Made by a program: the position numbers and the translations under genes
Shown here: one piece after another, positions 9,597-18,682 of the stretch
How the letters are laid out: the number at the start of each line of letters is the position of its first letter
Numbering within the stretch: position 1 is the first letter of the stretch
The notes under the pieces: generated by a model
Databases searched by the model: none
Seen by the model: the letters and a program-made list of their open reading frames with translations, nothing else
What the model was told of the DNA's origin: nothing
NCBI GenBank assembly: GCA_002110485.1
Contig: MOWL01000034.1
Coordinates: 1 to 18,682 of the forward strand
Direction of reading: 5' to 3'
DNA from: Emergomyces orientalis
Lineage: Eukaryota; Ascomycota; Eurotiomycetes; Onygenales; Ajellomycetaceae
Length of the DNA: 18,682 nt

Positions 9597-9703
9597 GCGA
9601 ACTTACCAACCTCCTTACGATCCCGCTGCTCCTGCCCACGTGCCGCCAAAAGCGCACAACCCCTTATTCCACTTCATTGGCGTCCCTGGGAAGGCAATTC
9701 AAA

Positions 9704-12670
9704 ATGGATGGGCAGGCGGTAGCTACAACTGATATGATTTCTCTCAACATTTTGTCTTTTCTGCTTTTGTTGAGCATTCTTTTCAATAGTGTTCATTTGT
9801 GGAAGCCTCTGATTGGCCGATATGACCGATATCGACAGTGGATAATGAAGGATGCGAGCGAACGCCCCACTGATAAGCTCAATTTGAATACCCATACCCC
9901 TATTCAACAAATGAAAGAAGAGAGAAATGTTGAGAAAAGTGATAAGAAAAAAGACCTTCAGCAAAAAAATCTAAAGTGAATGTTGAAATTCCTTCTCTTT
10001 CTTGAGGATTTGAGATTTGAATATAAAAAGAATATTGATATTGATAGTATTGTTGAACTCTTTCTCTTATGTGAACAGAAGTCTTTTGTGCGTTCCTTTC
10101 TTTCTCAATATATGTCTTCCAAGCATTCTCGGTCGGATTCTATTGCCCATCATCAAACTCAGTCAGGAAAGGTCTCTGCAGCGCCCCCGAAAATAGAAGT
10201 TAGCAAAGAGAAGACAGAAGCTAGCAAAGAAAAGATGACTACACCCACTACTACCTCGTCCGGTCAGCCGACTCCCAATAGTGGACTGCCATATCAACGT
10301 CTTGTCATGCCGATGCCGATTCCTGGAGCACCTGGAGCCCCATTCTTTGATGGGAGAAACATTACTGCTTTTGTTGATCAATATGAGGCAATGTGCACCT
10401 TGCATTTCATTGCAGGAATCGATGCTCTGGCGGTATTACGGAACTATTGTACCATGGAACTGCAGGGCCATATCGATCAGCTTGTCTTGGATCATAAGAC
10501 ATGGGAAATGGTTAAAAAGCAGTTGCTTGCTGATTTCTGGCGCGAAGATGCTCACCAACAGATGTATAATCAATCTTACCTCCATGCATTGTGCAACAAA
10601 ACTCATTCTACCAGCCAGGAGATCCTCGTCTACTGCTGTCAATTCTGCACAGTTGCAATGCCTCTCATTTGCAAGAATGAATTGCAACAATCTCTTGCTT
10701 GTATCTGGTTTCTTCAAGGACTTTCAGAAGGTATTCATGAAAAAGCTTTCCGCACTGCTGGATTTGATAAGGTTAGTCAATCTGGATGGGAACTGCTGAA
10801 GATCTGCGATGCTGTGTCTCAAATGCAGAAGACAAAGGAAGAGATTGCACGAGTTCTGGCACCTGATGTTTTCCCCAACTCTATTCCATCGATGCAGCCG
10901 TCTGCTCAGCCCGTGTTTAATCCGCCCACATTGAATGTGCCTGTGCCGACCGCTTCGGCGATGCCTGCTCCGGATGCGAAAACACAGAATCCGAGTGATA
11001 ACATTCTTGAGAACCTTGTCAACCGAATGGACACGTTATCTCTGGCGATCGCTGGCATTCAAAACCAGGGAAACATGCAGCAAAATGTGACTGCTCCAAA
11101 GGTTCTTCTTACTCGAGGACGTGATCCTGCATTGGATTTGCCAAATGTGTCTTACTATGGAACTCAACGTGGACCTGGAGGCCCGTCTCGATCTCAATCC
11201 GGAAGCTTTGTTCAATACGATCGACCGCCGATGTCATGCTGGGGTTGCGGAGATTCAAACCATATGCTTCCAAATTACTTAGCAATCGGCCGGCTCATCG
11301 ATCAGGGCAAGATTCATCGGAATATGATTGGAGAATACTATGAGGGTAATGTGATGAGAAAAGGCCCGAAGATTGCTGTCAACTGACTTGAGCCCCATAT
11401 TGTTACAATTGAATGACTTTTGAAGCAAATGGCTGCACCGCTGACTGTCCCAACCGCGGATAAACTTCGGAATGATGGTAGTATCCGGGTATTTCCTGAC
11501 GGATCCCCGATGCCATCGGTGAATGCCGTAAGCATATGTGATATTGGATTTGATAGTGGCCCTGAGGAAGGTGATATGACCGATAGTGAGATGAAGGAGA
11601 TTGTTAGTGTAATGACTGCTTTCACTTCTACTGAGAAGGATAAGGCCTCTTCTATGAATAAAAATCAAGCAACACTTTCCAGACAAATTGAGAAGAAGAA
11701 GAGACTGCCAACAACACATTCTCAGCACAATGGCAGATATTCAGATGGAAAATCAGTTTCTTTTGCTCAAGATGTGATCTCTGCTTCACAGAAAGATGAT
11801 GAGGATGATAATTCTCAACCTCTCCATGATGAACAGCTTCAGGGCGGAAGTCCAAAGCTCAGAGACGGTGAAATTGTCCCAGATTCAGAAATGGCAGATG
11901 CTCTGCAGATTCAGAAGAAAACTGTTCTCTGCAGGCCTCGGAAACTCAAAGGGCCAAAGCTTTCTGCAGAAATGAAGAATAAAGACAATATGACAATCAC
12001 AACGCGGTGAATATTCGAGAAGATCATGCGCCAAGAAATCAGTGGAATTCAGATTAAAGATCTCATGGCATGCTTCACTCAACTCCAGCACATGTTCTTT
12101 CAAAATCTTCCCATCGAAGTTCAACAGCATATGATTCGGGATGATGCAGCCACCGTTGCCCTGGTTCAACCTGGCACTTCTGTTGCTGAGTATAATCCTC
12201 GTTGGAATCTCGTTTCGGTTGGACACATCAAGTTCACTGTCGGAATTGGAAAGGGGGAAACTGAGGCGATATTTGATGAAGGTGCAGAAATTAACTGTCT
12301 TGTTGAAAGAACTGCGTTAGATCTCGGTCTCATCATTCAAAGGGATGCTGTCAAACCTATTCTTGGAGCTGGGGGTCAGCAGAGTGGTGTCATTGGAATC
12401 TGCAAGAATGTTCCTGTTCACCTTGAATCTGTTATGGTGTCTCAGACATTCTTCATCATGGAACGCGGTTCTCATGATTGCATTCTCAGCCGACCATATG
12501 AAAACGCGACGCGTTTGGCAAGAACTACAGATAACAAAGGCAGTGTTCTTGTTCATGTTTTTGATCCGAAGGATGAGAAGAATCAGGTGTCTTTTCTTGG
12601 TTATTCTCCCGGTGACCATGGAGATTGAAAGTTAGATGATCTTCATGGCAAAGTGCAGACTTTAAACTAG
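9704..12670 (+). pseudogene. gypsy Gag-protease frame with five in-frame TGA
   Basis: One frame runs to TAG 12668-12670, broken only by TGA at 9977, 11384, 11414, 12008 and 12626. Possible starts are ATG 9704, 9980 or 10112; 10112 gives the cleanest hydrophilic N-terminus, while 9704 would add a Leu-rich hydrophobic segment. The retrotransposon Gag domain begins near 10340 (APFFDGRNITAF) and includes a WFLQGL segment near 10707. A zinc knuckle is at 11237-11278 but reads CX2CX4HX4Y, so the last Cys is lost. An aspartic protease follows at about 12230-12510 with FDEGAEIN around Asp 12275, DEGA replacing the usual DTG/DSG. Gag would package RNA and the protease would mature the polyprotein. A Ser/Lys/Glu-rich linker (about 11600-12000) joins them. 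Confidence 0.88.
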
Positions 12671-12798
12671 ATATGCTGAGTCCGATTGATCTTTGCGATG
12701 TTGAATGTGGTGGGCAAAGAAATGATATCAGATTCAGCGATCGCGATGTGGATAGCGGGGCAAATATTCTGCCGTGTTTTGAAAGTGGTGTGGGTGCG

Positions 12799-12853
12799 TC
12801 AGCCAATCAGACTTTTGGCGGCCCCGGGCCGCCAAAAGATTCAGCCAATCAGA
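12799..12853. repeat. GC-rich 13-bp-arm hairpin between two 13-bp direct repeats with CCAAT boxes
   Basis: The arms CTTTTGGCGGCCC (12812-12824) and GGGCCGCCAAAAG (12826-12838) are perfect inverted repeats around one base. They are flanked by direct repeats TCAGCCAATCAGA at 12799-12811 and 12841-12853. Each direct repeat contains AGCCAATCAG, which fits the NF-Y/HAP CCAAT-box consensus. The palindrome also contains CGG-N7-CCG, a spacing type used by fungal Zn2Cys6 regulators. It lies between the end of gag-protease and the RT region. Confidence 0.85.
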
Positions 12854-12987
12854 GAACACCACCCCAAAACGCCTGAGAACCTCACAGGTTTTTCCCTGCC
12901 ATTCTACATCAACAATTTTACCCATCTACACATTCATCTTTTCCTTTCTCTAATTATTCAATATCTGAATCACGCCGTGTTCGTGAT
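12854..12987 (+). promoter_or_regulatory. possible promoter-like, pyrimidine-rich segment before the RT region
   Basis: Downstream of the two CCAAT boxes the sequence becomes C/T rich with several CA steps (CATCTACACATTCATC and a TTTTCCTTTCTC run), which resembles the 5' untranslated leaders of fungal genes. It is also open in the pol frame apart from TGA 12874, so it may simply be coding. This is a weak call. Confidence 0.25.
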
Positions 12988-15900
12988 GTGCAGCTTCATG
13001 ATTTGTCTTTATATGCTTCTTCACGATCTTCTCCTCAATCACGCGGTCCAGTCATTGCAACATTATACAAGCGAAAAGCCGATAAGATTCAACCTCTCAA
13101 TGTGCCAACTACAGGTGGCGGGATTCCTGGCGGAACAGATAAGTGGAGAGAAATTCACCAACAATGGTTCAAAGACAATGTGATTCTGGAGCAGGATCCA
13201 CCTTCGCTCTACAATCATTTCATTACACCCCGTTTCTCCGATTGCCCGCGAGGTTCGCGACTCACAGAGGAAAGAATCAAGAATCTGCGGATCAGATCGA
13301 TGCTCACCCCACAGGAACGCGAACTTTTGATTGAGATTCTGCTTAGAAGAGAAAAAGCCCTCGCGTGGAGTTTTAAGAATTGTGGAACACTTGCAAAAGA
13401 AGTCTCTTCATCTGTCAAGATTCACGTTGCTCCACATAAAGCATGGCAAGCGGCAGGATTTCCTATTCCTTGAAAGCTCATCCCTACAATCATCAATATG
13501 CTTCGCGAACGCATTGATTCTGAAGTTTATGAACATTGTCATGATCTGTATCGAAATAAGTGGTTCCTCGTCAAGAAGAAAGAAGCTGGGAAATATCACA
13601 TTGTCAACGCGTGCATGGACATGAATGCTGTCACTATTCGCGATGCGTATATTCCACCTAGTGCGGACGCGTTTGCTGAGGATTTCGCGGGAATGAAGAT
13701 AACAAGCATGATGGATTTCTTTTCTGAATATGATCAAGTTCCTTTACATGAAGACAGCCGAGATATGACAGCTTTTCTTACCCTGATCAGGTTGCTTCGT
13801 CAGACAGCACTGCCACAAGGCGCGATGAATTCTATTGCGCAGTTCTGCTGAATCATGGCACGCATTCTTCGATTGAACATACCGCATCAAGCAGACAATT
13901 TTATGGATGATATTGGTGTGAAAGGCCCGCGGACGCGTTACAATGATGAAGAAGTGATGCCAGATATTCAGAAATTTGTCCTGAAGCATCTGCAAAACTT
14001 AGATGCCACCCTCATCAGCATAGAACTCGCGGACACGTGTATCCAGGTTGGAAAGTCAGAATTCGCCTGCTCCGGTATGGTTCTAGTCGGATATGTTGTG
14101 GATGCTGACGGCAGGCGCCCCGAAGCTGCGAAAATCGTCAAAATCGTTGAGTGGCCGGATCTGACAGATGTCACAGGTGCCTGAGCTTTCTTAGGTGTTT
14201 GCGTTTACTATAGAATATGGATTCCGAATTTCGCTATCATTTCTATACCTATCTATATTCTATTCAAGAAGAACATTCCTTTTACCTGGGGTCTTGAACA
14301 AGTGAATGCAATGGCAATTTTGAAGAATGCCCTGACAACTGCCCCTGCACTTTGCTGCATTGATTATTCTGAAGATGCCGGTGATATCGTGATGGCCACG
14401 GATGCCTGTCTTGAAGGATGGGGTGGAACGCTCAGCCAACGGGATAAATTGAATGGAAAGCTACACCCTTGCCGATATGAGAGCGGAATCTGGAGCCCCG
14501 CCAAAGCAAAATATGATGCAGGAAAGCGAGAATGCCGCGCTGTGCTCAAGATGCTAAAGAAATGCCGTTATTACCTGTATGGCGTTCACTTTATTCTGGA
14601 AACCGACGCGAAGACTCTAGTGGCACAGCTCAATTGATCTGCCACTGACCTGCCTGGTGCTCTCGTTACTGGCTGGCTTGCCTGGATTTGGATGTTTGAT
14701 TTCGAAGTTCGACATGTGCCTGGTCGGAAGCATACTGCTGCAGATGGGCTATCTCGTCGACCTCCTGCTGAGGGTGAGGTTCCTGAGGATCAAGATATCG
14801 ATGATTTCATAGATGCAGAACTCAACTATATTAGTGTTGCATCTTTGACGGTTCCTGATTTCGATGTCAGCGGCGTGGATGCTTCCGAGTCATCAGGTGT
14901 GCGTGTTCTTTCGCCTGATTATTCTGATTGCAGTGAATCAATTGCGAGGTTTCTCACCACCATGAAGCGGCTGGATGATATACCACATTCCGTCTTTTCT
15001 AAATGGCGCAAGCATGCACTTCGATATATCGTCCAAGGTCAACATCTATTCCGATGATCAGGCAAGGGAATTCCTCTGAGACGCGTGGTTGATAACTCAT
15101 CTGAGCAAAAGAATATTGTTGCTCGGATGCATGATGAATCTGGTCATAAGGGCTGCGAGGCCACAAACCACAAGATCACGCAGCAATATTGGTGGGAAGG
15201 TATCTGGAAAGCTGTCAAGAATTATTGCAAAAGCTGCACAGTGTGCCAGCTGAGGGATGGCGCTCGCTTGGAAGAACCACTATATCCAACAAGCCGCAAT
15301 TATCTATGGGACAAGTGGTGTATCAATGTTGTCAAGTTTCCAAAGAACCGAGGCAAGTGATGTACTGTTATTGCTTGAAATGATCTCACTGACTGGATGG
15401 AAGGCCGCCCTCTCGCTCGTGGAACAGCTGAGAACGTGGCGCAATTCATCTATGAGAATATCATTTGCTGACACAGCTGCTTTCAGGAATTAGTGTGTGA
15501 TGGTGGGCCGGAGAATCAAAAATGGACTAAGATTCTCACCATCAAATATTGTGTTAATCAAATAACCATCTCACCATACAATGCGAAGGCTAATGGCATG
15601 GTCGAACACAGTCACCGCCCGATATCCGATGCGCTTTCAAAGCTAGCTGCAGATGGAAGAAGCTGGGTTAATCATTTCCATTCTGCGCTATGGGCAGATC
15701 GCGTCACCATTCGGCAATCTACTGGTGAAACCCCGTTCCGCCTGCAATATGGCTACGATGCTATCCTTCCAATAGAGCTTGACGTTCCAACTTGGCAAAC
15801 ACTTCCCTGGCAGACAGTGCAATCCCGTGCTGATTTGATATATATGCGTATTCGACAATTGGAAAAGAGAGATGAAGATCTGGAGGAGACCGCTCATCAC

Positions 15901-16296
15901 CTGCACCGTGCGAGAGAGAAGAACCGAGATCTATTTGATGAAACTAAGCAATTAGTTCAAGAATCATTGCAGATAAGTGATTTGATGCTTTTGCATGATA
16001 CCAAGCTAGAAACGTCCTATTCTGCCAAGCTCAACTTCCGATGGCTGGGCCCGTATCGAATCCGAGAAGCAAACCATGAGAAAGGGACCTATCATCTGGA
16101 AGAGCTGGATGGTTCGCCGTTTCAAAATACTACTGCAGGTAATAGGTTAAAAAGGTTCTATCTCCGAGACAATCAAATGCCGGTTGCAGAGAATAATATC
16201 AATGAAGCAAATGATATTGAAGAGGAAGAGGTGGATATGCAAGATACTGATAAGAAAAATTCTTTGAGAGAGAGTCAGAATGACTTGCAGTCATGA

Positions 16297-16752
16297 ATCT
16301 CTCATGATAAGAAGTTTGCAGTCATTATCTGACTGCTGTTTTTCTTTGTATAATGATTTCCTTGTTGTTGTTTTCTTCATTCAAGTTGCTGTTTTCTTAG
16401 TCTCTATTTTTCATGATTCTGCTTCTTTCTTGCATGTTTTTCATGCATCATATCAGTTCCTTCTAATTTTAATCTCTTGATATTGTCTTTTCTTTGTTTT
16501 GTTTACTTTCTCTTTGATATTCAATTCTCTGGGTCAGATTGAAGCTGACAGTGAATTTTATGAACTGCTGTCACTCTTGCTGCATGTTGACTGCTTTTCA
16601 CATTATCTTCCAAAATTCACCTTGAGGAAGTATTATATTATTGACCTGCTCTGCTCAGATAATCATTTTTCTTTTTCAAATTGGCATTCAAGTCTCTTTT
16701 TCTATTTTTAATTCATTGATTTTTCCCTATATTTCCTTATTTCATTACAAAG
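16297..16752. other. T-rich spacer between pol and the third frame
   Basis: About 450 bases, strongly T rich on the + strand with many CTTT and TTTC runs. Two frames of about 70 codons exist (16280-16480 and 16499-16711) but read as hydrophobic, Phe/Leu-rich translations of T-rich DNA and show no domain. I compared it by eye with the LTR candidate at 9329 and found no match, so I do not place a 3' LTR here. It could be the untranslated leader of the third frame. Confidence 0.6.
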
Positions 16753-18682
16753 ATGTCGAACCCCTCTAGCCAACACACTCTGGTACCGAGACCAGCGAGC
16801 CAGCTCGCTCTTGTGACATATGATAACCATGTTTTTCATACGGCGATGGAGCTGCAAGCTTATGTCAATTCTCTGGGTCAGAATCCGCAGGTTCGCTACC
16901 AAGCACAATGTGAGATCGGTAATCTACTCATGGGGCGCCATGAGGCGGCTCAAGATGAGGTTGCCGCATTCTATGAGTGGATGAGAAATGATGGATCCTG
17001 GCGCCAGGTGGTGGCCCAGCAAGCATTTGATAACCAGACGGCGGAGCTTCAATGAGTTGCTGCTCAGGTAGCTGAACGGCGCGATCACTGCGCCATAGCA
17101 TATACTACATGCACCAGGATGTGGGGAAAAGTTCGCGTGGATTCGTTCTGGCATATCATGACTTCAGAGCAGATGCAACGCGCCTGTCAAACCCTGGCCC
17201 TACATCACGAATATGCTTCTGCAATCGGCCAAATCAATCAAGCAATGTGGGCTCGCATCACTCAGCCACCTCGACGAGGAGTTAAGCGATATAAGACGAT
17301 CATGTTGGCAGATATCGAAGCAGCAGCCAATTCCAATTTTATTGGCCAAGAGATCACACAAGGAAATCTTCAAGCTGCAGATCTTATCTTTGGTCCTGGC
17401 GGAATTCTCACTGAAGATTCTATGACAGTTGCTTCACCCCAGCCTCAAGAACGTGTCCTATCCCCTCCCAATCAACATATGACTGGCCAGTCTCCTCTAC
17501 CTTCTCCCCGTGTGTTGAACGTGATATGCCCCAGTGCACCCTCACTTGAATCTCCTCAAGGTTCTATACATAGTCCTCCTGTGCGTACTTCTCGCCGCGT
17601 CTCCGGCCAATCCTTGCTTTCAGACGTCAGCAGCCTGTCTGCAGTCTTGTCAGACACCCATCTTGCTGAACTTCTCAGCCCTGACCAAGTTGCGGAATTT
17701 GAGAATATGAGGGTTGATCAAGATAGCCCTGCTTTGGTAGAGGCAACTGACAAGCAGCATACAACAGTGAACAGAGGATGCCGGTGTTCTCCCTATGTCT
17801 CTGTGAATGTGAAAGCGCAGCTTAGAGATGCAAAGAAGATAGAAAAATGTCAGCTGATGCATCTTCTGGACAAGATAGCCAGGCTTCCGCGACAAGGCTT
17901 GACTATATGCTATCTGCATTCAGTAAATCTCGGCAGCAAGATTGGACTCCTTACACGCGATCTTGACCATGCGGGGCTGATAAAGAGAATCGGGCTTGTG
18001 ATGAATAATCGCCAGAATCTTGGGCGGATGCGAGCTGCTGATGACACATATCATTTCTTCCACCTTGATCGCCGACCTCCTCGCCCCGAAGATATGCTAC
18101 AGGTATATCAAATGCGCCATAATCGCCTACCGCCGGTTACATCATCAAATTGAGAACAAACACTGGCCTGACTTGCTTTTCTTGATTTCAATTCCAGTGC
18201 AGCTTTTCAGCAATGGAAGAAGGATGGTTCCGTCATCCTGCCAATATTTAGATGGATGAACGCGATGAAGGCGGCAGGGGTCAACAATAATTACAACACC
18301 CTGGCGAAGGTTGCCACAGTCGAATGAAGCATGTACAGGTTCCATCAGCAAAAAGATAAGAAGACCTGGGAGTGACTTCAAACAATGTTGCATGGGATTG
18401 TTCAACAGATCGTCCGTCAAGATTCACTGTATTATGTGTGGTATGTTGCTCTCCGCCCGATCATCGCACGCACCTGATTTCCTATCCCTATTATGCAAAA
18501 TACGCCTTGTCTGGGGATAGCACTTACTTCCGCCATATTGATGTCAATATTAAACGCCTGGCGGAGGAAAATCATGGAGTGAATATGATTCAGGGATCAG
18601 TCTCTTTCAGCGATGAAGATGGGAGGAATTGCACCACCATAGTCCGGGAATGCATCAAAATATTCAAGAATGGAACAGACGC
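16753..18682 (+). pseudogene. third frame downstream of gypsy pol; HxD-containing protein of unknown function, partial
   Basis: The frame starts at ATG 16753 and stays in phase through TGA at 17053, 18151, 18169, 18325 and 18373, then shifts by one base at about 18456 (CTCCGCCCGATC) and continues open to the window end. The N-terminal 200 codons look helical, with no domain I can name. A Ser/Pro-rich linker follows at about 17440-17620. The C-terminal part (about 17800 onward) looks globular. After the frameshift it reads LISYPYY near 18476 and YFRHIDVNI, with His 18534 and Asp 18540 in the HxD arrangement of 2-oxoglutarate/Fe(II) dioxygenases, then IQGSVSF. The distal His and Arg of such enzymes would lie beyond the window. 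I recall similar unnamed fungal proteins but no function. It could be a third retrotransposon gene, a captured host gene, or part of a neighbouring element. Confidence 0.7.

Larger units (their letters stand above)
12673..16296 (+). pseudogene. gypsy Pol frame: RT, RNase H, integrase, with nine in-frame TGA
   Basis: One frame, no indels, ATG 12673 to TGA 16294-16296; if that TGA is also a mutated codon the frame ends at TAA 16351-16353. Internal TGAs: 12874, 13471, 13849, 14182, 14635, 15055, 15358, 15376, 15469. RT: KWFLVKKK near 13558, motif A Asp 13714 (MMDFFSEYDQV), motif B LPQGAMNS from 13810, motif C FMDD at 13900-13911. RNase H: Asp 14401, Glu 14530, Asp 14605. A linker including HVPGRKHTAADGLSRRP (from about 14713) joins RNase H to integrase. 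Integrase: zinc site His 15130, His 15145, Cys 15235, Cys 15244; catalytic triad Asn 15325 (Asp expected), Asp 15499, Glu 15604; GPY module near 16045. No chromodomain is visible. The first 100 or so codons before the RT region (12673-12990) match nothing I know and include a hairpin. Confidence 0.9.
9329..18682 (+). mobile_element. Ty3/gypsy-type LTR retrotransposon, decayed, running off the window
   Basis: The order Gag, aspartic protease, reverse transcriptase, RNase H, integrase identifies a Ty3/gypsy (Metaviridae-like) element of a fungal family. Gag-protease and RT-RNase H-integrase occupy two frames separated by TAG and ATG two bases apart. A third frame from 16753 follows pol. All 19 internal stops in the three frames are TGA, and only one frameshift is evident (about 18456). 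The region 9329-16353 is assigned to the element with confidence. Inclusion of 16353-18682 is an inference from the absence of a 3' LTR and the shared mutation pattern. Confidence 0.85.

Noticed and set aside
9676..9695. TTGGCGTCCCTGGGAAGGC as a tRNA primer-binding site
   Set aside because: It contains TGG, but it lies about 80 bases past the likely LTR end and I could not match it with confidence to a tRNA 3' end.
9508..9732. 74-codon plus-strand frame in the LTR/leader region
   Set aside because: It begins at TTG, lies in another phase from gag and shows no known domain; it is most likely untranslated leader.
10163..12925. Several 60-150-codon minus-strand frames across gag and protease
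   Set aside because: They are antisense shadows of the gag-protease frame, with no independent motif.
16297..16752. 3' LTR or polypurine tract directly after pol
   Set aside because: No sequence like the 9329 LTR start, no purine tract and no TG...CA repeat was found; the stretch is T rich.
7543..18456. A nuclear code with UGA as Trp (and UAA as Gln)
   Set aside because: LINE copy B alone would fit, but copy A's long ORF uses TGG throughout, and in the gypsy pol the TGAs mostly fall at Arg positions, not Trp. C-to-T / G-to-A mutation explains both sets with the standard code.
1..18682. CRISPR arrays, tRNA or rRNA genes
   Set aside because: No regularly spaced direct repeats and no cloverleaf or rRNA-like segments were recognised by eye.

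Overview
The window looks like a transposon-dense stretch of a filamentous fungal genome, most likely an ascomycete. This is inferred from the protein families (a LINE with a C-terminal RNase H and fungal-type ORF1 zinc knuckles; a fungal Ty3/gypsy polyprotein), not from a diagnostic host gene. No intact host gene, tRNA, rRNA or CRISPR array was found. All recognisable coding sequence lies on the + strand and belongs to retroelements, and every element is broken.

Layout. 1-480: flanking DNA of moderate base composition, no gene. 481-1249: very A+T-rich leader with a TA-rich tract and a small hairpin. 1250-7360: LINE copy A, nearly full length, with ORF1 (coiled coil plus zinc knuckles; two in-frame stops) and ORF2 (endonuclease, reverse transcriptase, RNase H, C-terminal CCHC). 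ORF2 is split by a 346-bp out-of-frame tandem duplication in its endonuclease region but is otherwise open for about 1,300 codons. 7361-7540: spacer with a hairpin and an (AAT)n tract. 7541-9260: LINE copy B, a diverged, 5'-truncated relative carrying only the ORF2 C-terminal part; its reading frame has eleven stops and no frameshift. 9329-18682: a Ty3/gypsy-type LTR retrotransposon with more balanced base composition: probable 5' LTR, gag-protease frame to a TAG at 12668-12670, then RT-RNase H-integrase pol from an ATG two bases later, a T-rich spacer, and a third open frame (16753 to the window end) with an HxD motif of the kind found in 2-oxoglutarate/Fe(II) oxygenases. No 3' LTR was seen, so the element probably runs past the window.

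Decay. In gag, pol and the third frame all 19 internal stops are TGA. In pol most fall where related polyproteins, as I recall them, have Arg, so they look like CGA-to-TGA changes. In LINE copy B all eight TGA stops face Trp and all three TAA stops face Gln in copy A. Both patterns point to C-to-T / G-to-A mutation with very few indels, as produced by RIP-like hypermutation or methyl-cytosine deamination, and not to an altered genetic code.

Functionally, the intact elements would have copied themselves: the LINE by target-primed reverse transcription, the gypsy element through Gag particles, protease, RT/RNase H and integrase. The third gypsy frame is the least explained part and the best candidate for something new.
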